A stretch of 7,438 nt of DNA from an uncultured Rickettsiales bacterium. Lineage in GTDB: Bacteria > Pseudomonadota > Alphaproteobacteria > Rickettsiales > UBA1997. Shown one piece after another: positions 6,897 to 7,438 of this stretch. The stretch covers positions 1 through 7,438 of the forward strand of contig CALXRO010000029.1 in the NCBI GenBank assembly GCA_944390875.1, in the 5' to 3' direction. The translations under genes were made by a program, and so were the position numbers. The notes beneath the pieces were generated by a model that had not been told where the DNA came from, made no database searches, and saw only the letters and a list, made by a program, of their open reading frames with translations. The first letter of the stretch is position 1, and every line of letters begins with the position of its first letter.

Positions 6897-6926
6897 TAAA
6901 TTAGTTTCAAAAAAAATAGCTATAAT

Positions 6927-7438
6927 ATGGATTTCTTAAAAAAGTGTATTGCAGTATTAGTTTTATTCTCAATATTCTCATTTTTTATTACAATATTTGA
7001 AAAAATATATTTTGAAAAAAATAAATATAATGAGATAGCACCATTGATAATTACACTATCTGGCGGTAGGTTAACAGAAGAAGAAAAAGAATATATAACA
7101 AAAATAAATCCTTTTGGTTTTATATTTTTTTCAAATAATTTATATAATAAAACTCAAACAAAAAGACTAATAAAAGATATTAAAAAAACATTAAGAAGAA
7201 GTAATATATTTTTTATGATAGATCAAGAAGGTGGTAAAATATCAAGACTTGAAGATATATACGATAAAAAATATGAAAATCTAAAATACTTTGGTGAATT
7301 ATACAAAAAAAATCCTGAAGAAGCGAAAGAAAAAATATTTGAATATGCAAAAGATACTGCTAAGGATATGGCTAACATTGGCCTAAATTTAAATTTATCA
7401 CCTATAATTGATATAGGTAAAAATGATAATAACAAAAA
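6927..7438 (+). CDS. nagZ: GH3 family beta-N-acetylhexosaminidase, NagZ-like, membrane-anchored (partial, 3' end outside window)
   Basis: The first 170 codons are present, about half of a usual NagZ (about 340 aa). The family removes N-acetylglucosamine from muropeptides during peptidoglycan recycling. GH3 signatures are LIITLSGGRLTEEE (40-53), NPFGFIFFSNN (61-71, as in the family's 'P.GvilF..N'), MIDQEGGKISRL (97-108, the substrate-contacting DQEGG block) and GLNLNLSPIIDI (152-163). The catalytic KH motif and the C-terminal half of the barrel lie beyond the window. The N-terminus is unusual for cytosolic NagZ. FLKKCIAVLVLFSIFSFFITIF (3-24) is a hydrophobic segment after a short basic start, so the enzyme is probably anchored in the inner membrane and faces the periplasm. 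The ATG at 6927 has no Shine-Dalgarno site, and no alternative in-frame start retains the conserved region better. It is transcribed divergently from comM. Confidence 0.85.
   Translation, partial: MDFLKKCIAVLVLFSIFSFFITIFEKIYFEKNKYNEIAPLIITLSGGRLTEEEKEYITKINPFGFIFFSNNLYNKTQTKRLIKDIKKTLRRSNIFFMIDQEGGKISRLEDIYDKKYENLKYFGELYKKNPEEAKEKIFEYAKDTAKDMANIGLNLNLSPIIDIGKNDNNK

Noticed and set aside
7223..7435. Minus-strand open frame of 70 codons
   Set aside because: It is antisense to the conserved GH3 blocks of the NagZ-like gene, so it is a shadow.
1..7438. CRISPR arrays, tRNA or rRNA genes, insertion sequences
   Set aside because: No regularly spaced direct repeats, no cloverleaf-capable GTTC-containing segments outside genes, and no transposase or flanking terminal repeats were seen.

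Overview
The window is very AT-rich (visibly well above 70% A+T, nearly all of it in the third codon positions and intergenic DNA) and reads with the standard bacterial code. A eukaryotic-type isoleucyl-tRNA synthetase, a ComM/YifB ATPase, a membrane-anchored NagZ-like glycosidase and a tail of unrecognised exported or effector-like genes suggest a reduced-genome, host-associated bacterium. My best guess is an alphaproteobacterium of the Rickettsiales type. That placement is inference from gene style, not from a marker gene.

Layout: an accessory block fills about 1-2660, all on the minus strand. Read in the direction of transcription it runs: a promoter at 2630-2658, an unrecognised exported protein of 192 aa (2588 to 2010), then after 17 bp a 506-aa protein (1992 to 472) with a probable kinase-like core, then a strong intrinsic terminator (413-445). 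Beyond that is a second sigma70 promoter (285-313) driving another exported protein, whose 3' part is cut off by the window edge (236 to 1). A housekeeping block fills 2740-7438. It holds ileS (minus, 805 aa, apparently lacking its C-terminal ~230-280 residues), comM (minus, 506 aa, complete) and, divergent from comM, the first 170 codons of a GH3 beta-N-acetylhexosaminidase (plus).

How the genes relate: the two exported accessory proteins begin with the same kind of long leader. A basic, Asn-rich stretch is followed by a hydrophobic core and a motif G-x-x-F-x-S-x-x-V-[YF]-G-S that aligns without gaps, so they probably use the same export route. Their promoters also share a TTGACTTA[TC]AAAAAA block. 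The kinase-like protein has no signal peptide and is probably co-transcribed with the 192-aa exported protein. The most interesting points are this two-gene cassette, the shared leader, and the ileS gene whose expected 3' end is replaced by non-coding DNA exactly where the accessory block begins.

No tRNA, rRNA, CRISPR array, insertion sequence or riboswitch could be supported. No stretch longer than 300 bases lacks a gene. The largest gene-free piece (237-471) holds a promoter, a small dyad and a terminator.
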